Positions 33,768-46,168 are shown, counted from the first letter of the stretch. The stretch: DNA of 64,000 nt from Alphaproteobacteria bacterium (GCA_004295055.1 SHNJ01000031.1:1-64000); one strand, 5' to 3'. Made by a program: numbers and translations. The notes: a model not told the origin generated them from the letters alone.

Positions 33768-35522
33768 ATGGAATTACTGAACAAGTTACGGCAAAAATTG
33801 CACGAAATGGATTTGGATGGATTCATCGTCCCGCATGGCGATGAATATCAAAATGAATATTTGCCGGATTGTTCCAAACGTCTCGAATTTCTAACCGGAT
33901 TCAGCGGTTCGGCTGGCGCGGCGATTGTGCTTAGGAACAAGGCCGCCGTGTTCGCCGATGGACGCTATACAATTCAGGTAAAAAAACAAGTCGATGCCAA
34001 GCAATTTGAAATCTGCCATCTGATCGCATCGCCGCCCGCCGATTGGCTGGCTAAAAATGCGGCGAATGGGGCGAAGATCGGATACGATCCTTCGTTGCAC
34101 ACCATGCCGGAGCTGGATCGGTATAGCGCCGCATTAAAAGATAAAAATATCGGGCTGGAGGCGGTTGCGCAAAATCCAATCGATCAAATCTGGGCGGCGC
34201 GGCCCAAACCGCCGGTGATGCCGGTGCAAATTTGGGATAAAAAATATGCGGGATTGAGTTTCGCGCAAAAACGCGCGCAAATTGCCGAATTATTGCAGGA
34301 CGCTGGTTGCGCCGCCGTTGTTCTGACGCAGCCCGATTCGATCGCCTGGCTGTTGAATATTCGCGGGGCGGATATTCCGTTCAATCCCTTGGCGTTGTCC
34401 TTTGCCGTTTTGCACGCCAATGAAACGCTGGATTGGTATATTAACGGCAGAAAATTGGATAATACGGTTCGGAAATATCTGGGCAATACTGTTTCCGTTA
34501 GGCGCGAAGAAGATTTCTTGTCCGATTTTAAATCCTTGCGCGGCAAAAAAGTATGGATTGATCCGGCAACGGCCAATTTGCAAATTAAATCCACCCTGTG
34601 CGAATCCGGCGCCGATTTATACCGCGCCGAAGATCCCTGCGTTTTGCCAAAAGCTTGTAAAAATAAAACCGAACAATCCGGTATGCGCGCCGCGCACAAA
34701 CGCGATGGCGTTGCGATGGCGAAATTCCTGCATTGGCTGGATGGACAAAATCCGGCAAAGCACGATGAAATTTCAGTGGCTGAAAAATTGGCGCAGTTCC
34801 GCGGCGCCGATAGATTATATCGCGGCGATTCGTTCGATACGATTGCCGGATTCGGCAAGAATGGCGCAATCGTGCATTACCGCGCCGATCCCAAAACCAA
34901 ATCGAAATTGTCCGCGAATAATATCCTGCTGCTGGATTCCGGCGCGCAGTATCTGGATGGCACCACCGATATCACCCGCACCATTTCATTGGGCAAAGTC
35001 ACCGCCGAACAGCGCGATCGCTTTACCCGCGTGCTACGTGGACACATTGCATTGGCTACAGCACAATTCCCAGAAGGCACCAGCGGATCGCAACTCGATT
35101 CCCTTGCGCGGCAGTTTTTGTGGCAGGCGGGTCTGGATTACGATCACGGCACCGGCCACGGCGTTGGGTGTTATTTATGTGTGCATGAAGGCCCACAACG
35201 TATCAGCAAAGTTCCCAACCGCGTTGCGCTGCGCCCCGGCATGGTGATTTCCAATGAACCCGGATATTACAAAACCGGCGAATATGGCATACGGATTGAA
35301 AATCTGATTATGGTAAATGCGGCAAAGGGCAAAAAAGGATTTTTGGAATTCGAAACATTGACCCTTGCGCCGATCGATCGCAAATTGGTTGATGCGAAAA
35401 TGTTATCGTCATCGGAACGCAAATGGCTGAACGATTACCACGCGCGCGTATACCGCGTACTGCATAAAAAACTGGATAAAAAACAAGCCGCCTGGCTGAA
35501 AAAAGCGACTGTGGCTTTATAA
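33768..35522 (+). CDS. pepP: Xaa-Pro aminopeptidase (M24 family)
   Basis: A 584-residue cytoplasmic metallopeptidase that removes N-terminal residues preceding proline, belonging to the longer three-domain form. Two creatinase-like N-terminal domains (to about 310) precede the pita-bread catalytic domain. Metal ligands visible: LLDSGAQYLDGTTDITRTIS (Asp, Asp), HGTGHGVGCYLCVHEGP (His), NEPGYYKTGEYGIRIENL (Glu, Glu). The symbol is tentative within the M24B group. A C-terminal domain with conserved ...TLAPIDRKLVD and YHARVYRVLHKKL follows, as in eukaryotic XPNPEP1-like enzymes. Its last six bases overlap the convergent gene on the other strand. Confidence 0.92.
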   Translation: MELLNKLRQKLHEMDLDGFIVPHGDEYQNEYLPDCSKRLEFLTGFSGSAGAAIVLRNKAAVFADGRYTIQVKKQVDAKQFEICHLIASPPADWLAKNAANGAKIGYDPSLHTMPELDRYSAALKDKNIGLEAVAQNPIDQIWAARPKPPVMPVQIWDKKYAGLSFAQKRAQIAELLQDAGCAAVVLTQPDSIAWLLNIRGADIPFNPLALSFAVLHANETLDWYINGRKLDNTVRKYLGNTVSVRREEDFLSDFKSLRGKKVWIDPATANLQIKSTLCESGADLYRAEDPCVLPKACKNKTEQSGMRAAHKRDGVAMAKFLHWLDGQNPAKHDEISVAEKLAQFRGADRLYRGDSFDTIAGFGKNGAIVHYRADPKTKSKLSANNILLLDSGAQYLDGTTDITRTISLGKVTAEQRDRFTRVLRGHIALATAQFPEGTSGSQLDSLARQFLWQAGLDYDHGTGHGVGCYLCVHEGPQRISKVPNRVALRPGMVISNEPGYYKTGEYGIRIENLIMVNAAKGKKGFLEFETLTLAPIDRKLVDAKMLSSSERKWLNDYHARVYRVLHKKLDKKQAAWLKKATVAL

Positions 35523-35969
35523 ATACGGCCTGATCCCCGGCATTACAGATGTCGATAGCATATCTACAAAATCGAGATACGGCACAAACAGCCAAAACGT
35601 GGCGATATCGGCAACCACGATCAAAATTCCGATCCACAATACCGTCCATCCGCGCCGCAAAACCTCCTGAAATATAAGGAAATAGGCCACGAGTAGCGCT
35701 GCTTCAAACGGCAAATACACAATCGAATAAAAAACCGTGTAAACACCCAGAACCGGAATCGGCAAAACGCCATGGCCGACCAGGAGAGCCGGCGTGAAGA
35801 AAACGGCGAGAAAGGCGGCGCGGTATTTAATCTGCGATTGTGGATCCCCTGGTATTCTTCGAATTAAATGCCAAACCCCGCGATAAACCGCATAAATCAG
35901 CAAAGCACCAATCGCAAATTTCCCAAAATTGATCAGTGGCGATATATTCCCAAGATGAATCGGTGTCAT
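35517..35969 (-). CDS. Hypothetical integral membrane protein
   Basis: A 150-residue protein with about four hydrophobic helices: residues 12-30 (FGKFAIGALLIYAVYRGVW), 50-66 (AAFLAVFFTPALLVGHG), 73-100 (LGVYTVFYSIVYLPFEAALL) and 108-130 (TVLWIGILIVVADIATFWLF). Between the first two is a charged cytoplasmic-looking loop (RRIPGDPQSQIKYR). No family recognised. It lies 16 bases downstream of ligA on the same strand and its end overlaps the pepP-type gene by six bases. Confidence 0.7.
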   Translation of the reverse strand: MTPIHLGNISPLINFGKFAIGALLIYAVYRGVWHLIRRIPGDPQSQIKYRAAFLAVFFTPALLVGHGVLPIPVLGVYTVFYSIVYLPFEAALLVAYFLIFQEVLRRGWTVLWIGILIVVADIATFWLFVPYLDFVDMLSTSVMPGIRPYL

Positions 35970-35985
35970 TATTGCACCTCTATGG

Positions 35986-38359
<2,374 letters not shown>

Positions 38360-38617
38360 CTATTCAAACTCGTGGCGCAATTTGTCGAGGGATTCGTAAT
38401 GGGTCATATTTTTCCCGGCTCTTGCGTTTTTAAGCGCGCGCTGCGTAGTTTTATTGGGCTGGCGCACATCGAATGGCAGGCCTTCATGGATCACAACTTG
38501 ATGCAGAAACATAGTAATTGCATCAGTCGTAGTCATGCCCAGCGGTTTTAGAATATTGGCGACGTCGCGCTTGATTTTTGGATCGACGCGAGTATTAATG
38601 ATTTCAGTTTTTGCCAT
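38360..38617 (-). CDS. DinJ/RelB-family antitoxin
   Basis: An 85-residue antitoxin. The N-terminus (TEIINTRVDPKIKRDVANIL) is the ribbon-helix-helix DNA-binding half, and MTTTDAITMFLHQVVIHEGLPF is the conserved RelB/DinJ block. The C-terminal part (about 55-85) would wrap the toxin. The ATG at 38617 has AGGTG 6 bases upstream. It is the first gene of the toxin-antitoxin pair and probably represses its own promoter at the dyad just upstream. Confidence 0.93.
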   Translation of the reverse strand: MAKTEIINTRVDPKIKRDVANILKPLGMTTTDAITMFLHQVVIHEGLPFDVRQPNKTTQRALKNARAGKNMTHYESLDKLRHEFE

Positions 38618-38636
38618 GATTACACCTGTATATTGT

Positions 38637-38675
38637 ATGTATATACATTGTATATCAAATATAATACGTAGTCAA
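38637..38675 (-). promoter_or_regulatory. Promoter and palindromic operator of the toxin-antitoxin operon
   Basis: On the minus strand, TTGACT (38675-38670), a 17-base spacer and TACAAT (38652-38647) form a near-consensus promoter. ATGTATATACAT (38637-38648), a perfect 12-bp palindrome, overlaps the end of the -10 and the likely start of transcription. It is 20 bases before the antitoxin ATG. Position and symmetry fit autorepression by the ribbon-helix-helix antitoxin. Confidence 0.75.
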
Positions 38676-38721
38676 TAGTCGTGCCAATAATAATATTTAA
38701 CAATATCAAATAGATATACTA

Positions 38722-40386
38722 TTACGCCGCACCAAGCAATTTTCCGGCCGCCGCGCGGGCTTCGTCGGTGATCGAGGCACCCGACAGCATTTTGGCCAAC
38801 TCCTCGCGCCGTTCGGCGGCCGACAGGATTTTCAATTCGGTGCTGGTCGAATTTTTGGATGTGCTTTTGGAAATGCGGTAATGGTGCTGCGCTTTGGATG
38901 CGACTTGCGGCGAATGGGTGACCAATAAAATTTGCGCCTTTTGCGCGAGACGTTCCAAGCGCGATCCAACCGCGTCGGCAACGCCGCCAGAAACGCCCGT
39001 ATCGATTTCATCGAAAATCATGCTGGCGGCCGCGCCGGATTCGGATAGAACGACTTTGATTGCCAGCATAAAACGCGATAACTCGCCGCCCGATGCGATT
39101 TTATGTAATGGTCCTGCTGGCATGCCGGGATTGGTGATGACCGCAAATTCGATTGTATCGATGCCATGATCGGCCCATTGATCGTCGGGCAGGATGGATT
39201 GCTCTGTAATGAACGTGGCCCGGCCCAATTTTAACGGTTCTAATTCCGCGGCGACCGATTTATCCAGTTTCTGCGCGGATTTTTTGCGTGCGGCGGAAAT
39301 TTCCAGCGCCAGTTTGTGATAGGATTTTTTTGCCGATTGCGCGGCATCGAACAGCGCCGCGATATGTTGATCGGCATTGTCGATGAAATTGATTTCGTTT
39401 TCCATTTGCGCCAGCAATTCCGGCAATTGATCGCACGGCACATTATATTTGCGCGATAACTCGCGAAGGCCGAATAAACGGTCTTCCAAAGTTTCTAATT
39501 GCGCCTGTGCATCGCCATCGTCGCCTACGGCATTGCGAAGCGCGGCACCCGCATCTTGCAATTCCACACTGGCGCGTTCCAATGATTGCAAAATAGGTTC
39601 CATAATATCGGGCGCCTTGTCGGCGATGCGGCCCAGCGATTTTTGCGCGGTTAAAACCTGGCGGTCTGCGCCTTTTTCGCCTTCGATGGCGTCCAATGCC
39701 GTGCCGATCGCGCCGATAATTTTTTCACGGTGTTGTAATAAGGTGCGGCGCGCAGCCAGATCTTCTTCCTCGCCGTTTTTGGCTTCGAATCCGCGCAGTT
39801 CATTGATGGCGTGGCGCAGAAATTGTTCCTGGGTTTGCTTGGTTTGTTGATCCGCGACCGCTTGCGCCCAGGATTTTTCCGCCTGTTTCCAGGCGCCGTA
39901 TAAATTTTTCAATTTATCCAGATCTTTGTTGAGGCCTGCGAAATCATCCAACGTGGCACGGTGCGTGGCGCGGTCCAGCAACCCATGTTGATCAAACTGG
40001 CCATGAATTTCGATCAACTCCGCGCCGATTTGTTTCAATAATTGCACGCTGATCGGTTGATCGTTGGCAAAGGCGCGCGATTTTCCATCTGCATTTAAAA
40101 TCCGGCGCAGAATCAATTCCGTGCCGCTTTCCAATCCTTGGTCTTGTAAGATCGTATGAATGGGGGATTTTTTTGGCAATTCGAATTGCGCGGTTACGCT
40201 GGCTTTGTCCGCGCCTTGGCGTACCAGTGACGCGTCCGCGCGCATGCCCAGCGCCAGGCCCAGCGCATCCAGTAAAATCGATTTTCCCGAACCGGTTTCG
40301 CCGGTCAATGCGGTCAAGCCGGATTTAAATTCGACATCCAGTTCCTTGATCACGACCACGTCGCGGATGGAGAGGTTGGTAAGCAT
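38722..40386 (-). CDS. recN: DNA repair protein RecN
   Basis: An SMC-like ATPase that acts early in double-strand break repair. At 554 residues it has normal length. Features: N-terminal Walker A GETGSGKSILLDALGLALG, Q-loop region LIEIHGQFDQHGLLD, two long coiled-coil arms (about 160-365) of charged, Gln/Glu/Lys-rich sequence, signature IASGGELSRFMLAIK (about 430) and Walker B SMIFDEIDTGVSGGVA. The start ATG at 40386 lies after bamD in the lpxC-bamD-recN block, separated from it by a 200-base gap holding an inverted-repeat element. Confidence 0.96.
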   Translation of the reverse strand: MLTNLSIRDVVVIKELDVEFKSGLTALTGETGSGKSILLDALGLALGMRADASLVRQGADKASVTAQFELPKKSPIHTILQDQGLESGTELILRRILNADGKSRAFANDQPISVQLLKQIGAELIEIHGQFDQHGLLDRATHRATLDDFAGLNKDLDKLKNLYGAWKQAEKSWAQAVADQQTKQTQEQFLRHAINELRGFEAKNGEEEDLAARRTLLQHREKIIGAIGTALDAIEGEKGADRQVLTAQKSLGRIADKAPDIMEPILQSLERASVELQDAGAALRNAVGDDGDAQAQLETLEDRLFGLRELSRKYNVPCDQLPELLAQMENEINFIDNADQHIAALFDAAQSAKKSYHKLALEISAARKKSAQKLDKSVAAELEPLKLGRATFITEQSILPDDQWADHGIDTIEFAVITNPGMPAGPLHKIASGGELSRFMLAIKVVLSESGAAASMIFDEIDTGVSGGVADAVGSRLERLAQKAQILLVTHSPQVASKAQHHYRISKSTSKNSTSTELKILSAAERREELAKMLSGASITDEARAAAGKLLGAA

Positions 40387-40443
40387 GACTTCTTATTACC
40401 GGGTTTTTATCAGGAATTCTACCCTTTGAGAAAACCTAAAATT

Positions 40444-40547
40444 CCCCTCCCTTAGGGAGGGGGTAGGGGGAGGGTAAGGCTCCATGATTCGCTTTTCAAT
40501 GACAGACCGCGCTTTACCCCCTCCCTGCCCTCCCCCAAAGGGGGAGG
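40444..40547. mobile_element. ORF-less inverted-repeat element, likely relative of the DUF559 cassette
   Basis: Left block 40444-40477 (CCCCTCCC, then AGGGAGGGGG and AGGGGGAGGGTAA) faces right block 40513-40547 (TTTACCCCCTCCC, CCCTCCCCC, GGGGGAGG). The two are imperfect inverted repeats of each other with a 35-base centre, and each is itself a CCCTCCC/GGGAGGG hairpin, like the ends of the element at 18321-18814. It holds no gene and lies between bamD and recN. Relationship is inferred from architecture and shared motifs. Confidence 0.55.
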
Positions 40548-40592
40548 AAGGAAAGAGTAAATTATCGCGGGAATGACAACAATAAAAGAGTC

Positions 40593-41420
40593 CTAATTAA
40601 AAATCGATCCGATCGTTTTTCCAATAAATGATTTTTCATCGCCTGTCGGCTTGGGCAGTTCAATCTTGCCGTTTTTCAGCAGGCTATAGCTATATTGATA
40701 CCATTCGCTGCCCGGATAATTGTGGCCCAGCACCGCGGCGTTGGCTTCGGCTTGATCGCGAATGCCCAAAGTATAGTAACACTCGACTAAGCGATGCAAA
40801 GCTTCGGGAACGTGCGCGGTAGTTTGATATTGATCCACCACGTTGCGGAACCGGTTGATCGCAGCGGTATAAAGCTGGCGTTTTTGATAAAACCGGCCGA
40901 TTTGCATTTCTTTGGCCGCTAAATGATCCAGCGTCAAATCGATTTTCAATTTTGCGTCCTTGGCATAATCGGTGTTTGGAAAACGGCGGATAACTTCACG
41001 CAAACTTTCCAACGCTTCTTGAGTAATCGATTGGTCGCGTTCGATGTCGTTGATTTGATCGTATGAAACCATCGCTTTTAAATAATAGGCGTAGCCGATT
41101 TTCTCGTCGCCCGGATGCAATTGAATAAACCGGTCCAGGGCAAGGGCCGCTTCTTGATACCGTTCGGCCTGATAATAGGAATAGGCGGACATTAATTGCG
41201 CCTTCGCCGCCCACTGGGAATAAGGATGTTGACGTTCGACTTCGTCAAACGCGTCGGCGGCGGCCTTGTATTTTTCGGCGACCAATAAATCTTGCGCCTT
41301 GTTGTACAATTCTTCGACAGGCGTATCTTTGAATTCGGCTTCTTCTTTTGCTTTATCGCTACTGCTGCTGCAAGCGGTCAGAAATCCGAGGAGCAGGAAT
41401 AAAAGGAATAATTTTTTCAT
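40593..41420 (-). CDS. bamD: Outer-membrane assembly lipoprotein BamD
   Basis: A 275-residue lipoprotein of the BAM complex, which inserts beta-barrel proteins in the outer membrane. The lipoprotein signal (MKKLFLLFLLLGFLTACSSS) has lipobox LTAC with Cys at residue 17. Five TPR-like helical repeats follow: ELYNKAQDLLVAEKYKAAAD, AQLMSAYSYYQAERYQEAAL, YAYYLKAMVSYDQINDIERD, LAAKEMQIGRFYQKRQLYTA, and VPEALHRLVECYYTLGIRDQ. The length is slightly above E. coli BamD (245). Between lpxC (upstream) and recN, the usual alphaproteobacterial order. Confidence 0.96.
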   Translation of the reverse strand: MKKLFLLFLLLGFLTACSSSSDKAKEEAEFKDTPVEELYNKAQDLLVAEKYKAAADAFDEVERQHPYSQWAAKAQLMSAYSYYQAERYQEAALALDRFIQLHPGDEKIGYAYYLKAMVSYDQINDIERDQSITQEALESLREVIRRFPNTDYAKDAKLKIDLTLDHLAAKEMQIGRFYQKRQLYTAAINRFRNVVDQYQTTAHVPEALHRLVECYYTLGIRDQAEANAAVLGHNYPGSEWYQYSYSLLKNGKIELPKPTGDEKSFIGKTIGSIFN

Positions 41421-41485
41421 GCATAAGAATATAGTCGGGGTTTATGGCCCTGACTATAGCAAATTAAAGGTGGGGAAAAGGCGGA

Positions 41486-42508
41486 TTAAGCCCGTAATTT
41501 CGCCGGTTCAGCCATCGGATCGTTGGCCGCATTCTGCGTCAAGGCTGGCGTGGAAAGGCGCCAGGCGGATGTATCGGCGAACAGGGCGCGCAGCAATTGG
41601 TTATTCATCGCATGGCCGCTGCGGTAAACTTCGACATGCGCCAATAATGGATTGCCGGCCAAATATAAGTCGCCGATCAAATCCAAAACTTTGTGGCGTA
41701 CAAATTCGTTTTTGAAACGAAGGCCGCCTTCATTCATGACGCCTTCCGGGCCGACGACCACGGAATTTTCCAGCGAACCGCCAAGGCCGAAACCGGCGGC
41801 GCGCATTTGTTCGACTTCGTGGTAAAAACCGAATGTTCTGGCGCGGGAAATTTCATTTTTGAAGCCGCCCTGCGTCAAGGTGAATTGATATTCCTGACGG
41901 CCAATGGTTTTATCGGTGAATTCAATAATGCAATCCATGCTGAATTGCGGCGCTGGCGACAGAATCGCGTGTTTAGGGCCGTGACCGTTGCTTTCGGAAA
42001 CCGTGATCGGCTTCAATACTTCGATATATTGGCGCGGCGCAGCTTGCTCGGCAATGCCGGCGCATTCCAGCAAAAATACGAATGGGGCGCTGCTGCCATC
42101 CATGATCGGAACTTCTGGCCCGTCGATTTCAATCAAAATATTATCAATGTTCATCGCGGCGAGAGCAGCCATCAAATGTTCAATAGTCGAAACGCTGTGT
42201 CCGGCTGGATTCGCGATTTGCGAACATAAGGTTGCGAAATTCACGTTGTTCCAGGTGGCGGGAATGCGGCGGTTTTCGGCCGTACCATTGATGTCGGTGC
42301 GTACAAACACAATGCCATGGCCAACAGGGGCCGGCAGCAAGCGCATCGAGGTCGCCTTGCCGCTGTGCAATCCAACGCCTTTGCATGTAACTGGCATAGA
42401 AATGCTGTGTTGATACAGGCTGTGCGCCTGGCCGACTTTGGTGACAACTTGGCCCGATGCGACTAAGGTAGTCGCGCGATCCGATTGATTTTTAATTTGA
42501 TCCAGCAT
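41486..42508 (-). CDS. lpxC: UDP-3-O-acyl-N-acetylglucosamine deacetylase LpxC
   Basis: Catalyses the committed step of lipid A synthesis, so the organism makes lipopolysaccharide. It is 340 residues, about 35 longer than E. coli LpxC at the N-terminus. Zinc ligands and catalytic residues are visible: STIEHLMAALAAMNIDN (His), FVRHKVLDLIGDLYLAG (His and Asp), and SGHAMNNQLLRAL (His), with IEIDGPEVPIMDGSS and RARTFGFYHEVEQMRAAGFG. The N-terminal extension (MLDQIKNQSDRATTLVASGQ) is polar, with the family sequence starting at about SMPVTCKGVGLHSGK. It is divergent from the rpsL operon across a 647-base gap. Confidence 0.96.
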   Translation of the reverse strand: MLDQIKNQSDRATTLVASGQVVTKVGQAHSLYQHSISMPVTCKGVGLHSGKATSMRLLPAPVGHGIVFVRTDINGTAENRRIPATWNNVNFATLCSQIANPAGHSVSTIEHLMAALAAMNIDNILIEIDGPEVPIMDGSSAPFVFLLECAGIAEQAAPRQYIEVLKPITVSESNGHGPKHAILSPAPQFSMDCIIEFTDKTIGRQEYQFTLTQGGFKNEISRARTFGFYHEVEQMRAAGFGLGGSLENSVVVGPEGVMNEGGLRFKNEFVRHKVLDLIGDLYLAGNPLLAHVEVYRSGHAMNNQLLRALFADTSAWRLSTPALTQNAANDPMAEPAKLRA

Positions 42509-42747
42509 TATGGGCCTGTTTTACCTATGAAAAATGAAAATTCTTTGATGCCCATAATGTAAGGCTATTAACCATTATTAACAAATCACTGTTTATTGCC
42601 GTATGTTACAGTATTGTTTCTTGTTTTAGACCAACCACTAAAACCACAGGGCTATTGTGTACATAACAGAAATGAACCAATTTTTATAGTGCTGGCGAAA
42701 CAATTCCCAGTACCTAATAAAATTATACGAATTCGTTAAAATAGGGG

Positions 42748-42777
42748 TTGACGGGTAGTGCATGATACCTGTATAAC
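42748..42777 (+). promoter_or_regulatory. Candidate promoter of the str operon (rpsL)
   Basis: TTGACG (42748-42753), an 18-base spacer and TATAAC (42772-42777), the best -35/-10 pair in the gap upstream of rpsL. If used, the leader before rpsL would be about 370 bases. Confidence 0.5.
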
Positions 42778-42783
42778 CCGCAT

Positions 42784-43155
42784 CAACCTTTACCGGGAAA
42801 TGGCGGTAGTGCTACGTTTTAACTGAAAACAAAGCATTAAACGCATTTCTCAAACAAAAAGATAACCCCGCCGGGAACTACTCAGTTTTCCACAAGTAGC
42901 ACTTGGCCTTGTTATTATTATTGTTTGTTGCATCGGCAAAGGGTGAGTCCAAAGACTCTCGGGTCTTTAGGAAGCGCCAAGGTAGCGATGCAGACATTAG
43001 GGCAGGATTTTAAATCGCAAAGTTGCTTTGCGTGTGCTCGCGTTGTCTGTTCCATTTATCTTACCGCGATTCCTTCAAAAATTTGGTCTCTGGCAGCTTC
43101 CAGTAATGGGGCAGGGTTTTTAATTTTGTTTAAACAACAAGAGGCGGTTTGATAC
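42784..43155 (+). other. Long non-coding leader region upstream of rpsL
   Basis: The 647-base gap between lpxC and rpsL holds no gene I can support. Its right part has several short hairpins: TCCAAAGAC/GTCTTTAGGA around TCTCGG (42950-42974, one bulge), CGCAAAG-TTG-CTTTGCG (43016-43032) and CTGG/CCAG near 43091. A ribosome site AAGAGGCGG lies 9 bases before the rpsL ATG. It may be an untranslated leader with regulatory folding, or contain a small RNA. Confidence 0.4.
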
Positions 43156-43527
43156 ATGCCAACGATTAACCAACTGATACGCAAAGGCCGCAAAGTGCCA
43201 AGCTATCGCAACACCGTTCCGGCGCTGGAAGCATGCCCGGAAAAACGCGGTGTTTGCACGCGCGTTTACACCACCACACCGAAAAAGCCGAACTCCGCTT
43301 TGCGTAAAGTCGCGCGTATTCGCTTGACCAACGGTCACGAAGTCACTGCGTACATTCCGGGCGAAGGTCACAATTTGCAAGAACACTCGGTGGTGTTGAT
43401 CCGCGGCGGTCGTGTAAAAGACTTGCCAGGCGTGCGTTATCACATCGTTCGTGGTTCCTTGGATACTCAAGGTGTCAAAGACCGTAAACAACAGCGCTCG
43501 AAATACGGCGCGAAACGTCCGAAGTAA
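43156..43527 (+). CDS. rpsL: 30S ribosomal protein S12
   Basis: First gene of the str operon. 123 residues, standard length. S12 lines the decoding centre. The [14 protein letters not shown] block has the wild-type Lys at the main streptomycin-resistance site (position 43) and the [13 protein letters not shown] and [16 protein letters not shown] loops are intact, with Lys at position 88. AAGAGGCGG precedes the start. rpsG follows 18 bases later. Confidence 0.98.
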   Translation: MPTINQLIRKGRKVPSYRNTVPALEACPEKRGVCTRVYTTTPKKPNSALRKVARIRLTNGHEVTAYIPGEGHNLQEHSVVLIRGGRVKDLPGVRYHIVRGSLDTQGVKDRKQQRSKYGAKRPK

Positions 43528-43545
43528 GATCAGGAGCAGAAGAAT

Positions 43546-44022
43546 ATGTCCCGTCGCAGAAAAGCAGAGCGCAGAGAAGTTACCCCGGATCCGAAATTCG
43601 GCAATCTGCAATATGCCCGTTTTATCAATCGCTTGATGTATCAAGGCAAAAAATCCCAAGCTGAAACCATTTTTTATGGCGCCTTGGATATCGTTGCCGC
43701 GAAAACCAAACGCAATCCGCAAGAAGTTTTCGCCGAAGCGATCGACAACATCCGTCCGACCATGGAATTGAAATCCCGTCGGGTCGGTGGTGCAACTTAT
43801 CAGGTTCCAACCGAAGTTCGTTTTGATCGTTCGATCGATTTGGGTCAACGTTGGATTATCGTTGCCGCTCGTGGCCGTGGCGATAAAACCATGGACAGCC
43901 GTTTGGCAAACGAAATCATGGATGCCGCGCAAAATCGTGGCGCTGCCGTGAAAAAACGCGAAGAAACCCACAAAATGGCCGAAGCCAACCGTGCCTTCGC
44001 TCATTTGAAATGGGGCGCGTAA
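43546..44022 (+). CDS. rpsG: 30S ribosomal protein S7
   Basis: 158 residues, standard for the short form (E. coli B 156). S7 nucleates assembly of the 30S head and touches the E-site tRNA. Recognisable blocks: [59 protein letters not shown] and [25 protein letters not shown] precedes the ATG. The end lacks any long tail. Confidence 0.98.
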   Translation: MSRRRKAERREVTPDPKFGNLQYARFINRLMYQGKKSQAETIFYGALDIVAAKTKRNPQEVFAEAIDNIRPTMELKSRRVGGATYQVPTEVRFDRSIDLGQRWIIVAARGRGDKTMDSRLANEIMDAAQNRGAAVKKREETHKMAEANRAFAHLKWGA

Positions 44023-44083
44023 TACGAATATTTAGGCTGAGTTAGGTAGTTAGAGAAAATATAAAAGGTAATTAGAGAAGAAA

Positions 44084-46168
44084 ATGGCAAGAACGACACC
44101 ATACGATAAATATAGAAACATCGGAATTTGCGCGCACATCGACGCGGGTAAAACCACGACGACGGAACGTATTCTCTATTATACCGGTAAATCCTATAAA
44201 ATCGGCGAAGTACACGAAGGTACCGCGACGATGGACTGGATGGAACAGGAACAAGAACGCGGCATTACGATTACGTCCGCGGCGACCACTTGCTTCTGGC
44301 GCGACCATCGCATCAACATCATCGATACGCCTGGCCACGTTGACTTCACCATCGAAGTCGAACGTTCCATGCGCGTTCTGGACGGCGCTGTAACCGTATT
44401 CGACTCGGTTGCCGGTGTTGAACCGCAATCCGAAACCGTATGGCGCCAAGCGGACAAATATAATGTTCCGCGTATTTGCTTTGTCAATAAAATGGACCGT
44501 ATCGGCGCGGATTTCTATCGCTGCGTCGAAGAAATCACCACCAAATTGGGTGCAAAACCAATCGTTACCCAATTGCCGGTCGGTATCGAAAACGATTTCA
44601 ACGGCATGATCGATTTGATCAAAATGAAATATGTGTTCTGGGATAAAGAAACCGCGCTGGGTGCGAAATACGACACCGCCGATATTCCGGCCGACATGCA
44701 AGCGAAAGCCAAAGAATGGCGCGCGAAAATGATCGAAGGCATCATCGATATGGACGATGTTGCTTTGGAAAAATATTTGAATGGCGAAGAACCATCCGAA
44801 GAAACCATCAAAAAATGTCTGCGCAAGGGCACGACCACCTTTACTTTCGTTCCGGTTATTTGCGGCGCGGCATTCAAAAACAAAGGCGTACAACAGCTGT
44901 TGGATGCGATTGTTGATTACTTGCCATCGCCACTTGAAATCAATAATGGCGAAGTTAAAGGCAGCTTGCCGGATTCCGAAGATGAATTGGTGCTAAAGCG
45001 TTTGGACGAAGCGCCATTCTCTGGTCTAGCGTTTAAAATTATGAACGATCCGTTCGTAGGCTCGCTGACATTCGTGCGCGTTTACACTGGCGTTCTCGAA
45101 GGTGGCTCGTACGCTTTGAATTCGACCAAAGATCAACGTGAACGCGTTGGCCGTATGTTGTTGATGCACGCGAACACCCGTGAAGATATCAAAGAAGCGC
45201 GCGCCGGCGATATTATCGCTTTGGCTGGTTTAAAATCGACCACCACCGGCGACACGCTTTGCAACCCGGACAAACCGATCATCTTGGAACGCATGATTTT
45301 CCCAGAACCGGTTATCGAAGTTGCCGTCGAACCGAAATCCAAAGCCGACCAAGAGAAAATGGGCGTCGCTTTGTCGAGGCTTGCGCAAGAAGATCCTTCG
45401 TTCCGCGTTACTTCGGATCAGGAATCCGGCCAGACCATTATTAAAGGTATGGGCGAATTGCACTTGGAAATTATCGTCGACCGGATGAAACGCGAATTTA
45501 AAGTCGAAGCAAACGTTGGCGCGCCGCAAGTTGCGTACCGCGAAACGATTTCGAAAAAATACGTCGAAGATTACACCCACAAAAAACAATCGGGTGGTTC
45601 GGGTCAATACGCGCGCGTTATCATCGAATTCGAACCATTGCCACCTGGCTCCGGCTTCGTATTCGAATCCAAAATCGTCGGCGGTTCTGTTCCACGCGAA
45701 TATATCCCTGGCGTTGAAAAAGGTTTGGAATCCGCACGTGATAACGGTGTTATCGCCGGCTTCCCAATGATTGATTTCAAAGCGACCTTGACCGATGGTG
45801 CTTACCACGATGTCGACTCGTCCGCTTTGGCGTTCGAAATTGCCGCTCGTGCAGCCTTCCGCGAAGGTATTGCCGCTGCGTCGCCAAAACTGCTCGAACC
45901 AGTGATGCGCGTCGAAGTGGTGACACCGGAAGATTACATGGGCGACGTGATCGGCGACTTGAACAGCCGCCGTGGCCAAATCACCGGCATGGATCAACGC
46001 GGCAACGCTCGCGTTGTGAATGCGATGGTGCCATTGGCGTCGATGTTCGGTTATGTCAACACGTTGCGTTCCATGTCTCAGGGCCGCGCGCAGTACAGCA
46101 TGCATTTCGACCACTATGAAATGGTGCCGACCGCAATTTCCGATGAAGTTAAAGCGAAGTATGCATAA
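44084..46168 (+). CDS. fusA: Elongation factor G
   Basis: The translocase GTPase, 694 residues. G-domain motifs: [20 protein letters not shown] (P-loop, about 17-36), [15 protein letters not shown] (switch I, intact), DTPGHVDFT (G3) and [10 protein letters not shown] (G4). Domain IV loop [13 protein letters not shown] and the C-terminal [20 protein letters not shown] are present. Unlike the neighbouring tuf, its switch I is conventional, so the oddity there is specific to EF-Tu. Third gene of the str operon; AGAGAAGA precedes the start. Confidence 0.98.
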   Translation: MARTTPYDKYRNIGICAHIDAGKTTTTERILYYTGKSYKIGEVHEGTATMDWMEQEQERGITITSAATTCFWRDHRINIIDTPGHVDFTIEVERSMRVLDGAVTVFDSVAGVEPQSETVWRQADKYNVPRICFVNKMDRIGADFYRCVEEITTKLGAKPIVTQLPVGIENDFNGMIDLIKMKYVFWDKETALGAKYDTADIPADMQAKAKEWRAKMIEGIIDMDDVALEKYLNGEEPSEETIKKCLRKGTTTFTFVPVICGAAFKNKGVQQLLDAIVDYLPSPLEINNGEVKGSLPDSEDELVLKRLDEAPFSGLAFKIMNDPFVGSLTFVRVYTGVLEGGSYALNSTKDQRERVGRMLLMHANTREDIKEARAGDIIALAGLKSTTTGDTLCNPDKPIILERMIFPEPVIEVAVEPKSKADQEKMGVALSRLAQEDPSFRVTSDQESGQTIIKGMGELHLEIIVDRMKREFKVEANVGAPQVAYRETISKKYVEDYTHKKQSGGSGQYARVIIEFEPLPPGSGFVFESKIVGGSVPREYIPGVEKGLESARDNGVIAGFPMIDFKATLTDGAYHDVDSSALAFEIAARAAFREGIAAASPKLLEPVMRVEVVTPEDYMGDVIGDLNSRRGQITGMDQRGNARVVNAMVPLASMFGYVNTLRSMSQGRAQYSMHFDHYEMVPTAISDEVKAKYA

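Noticed and set aside
43120-44004. Minus-strand frame of 294 codons
   Set aside because: Opposite rpsL and rpsG, whose conserved protein sequence explains the lack of stops.
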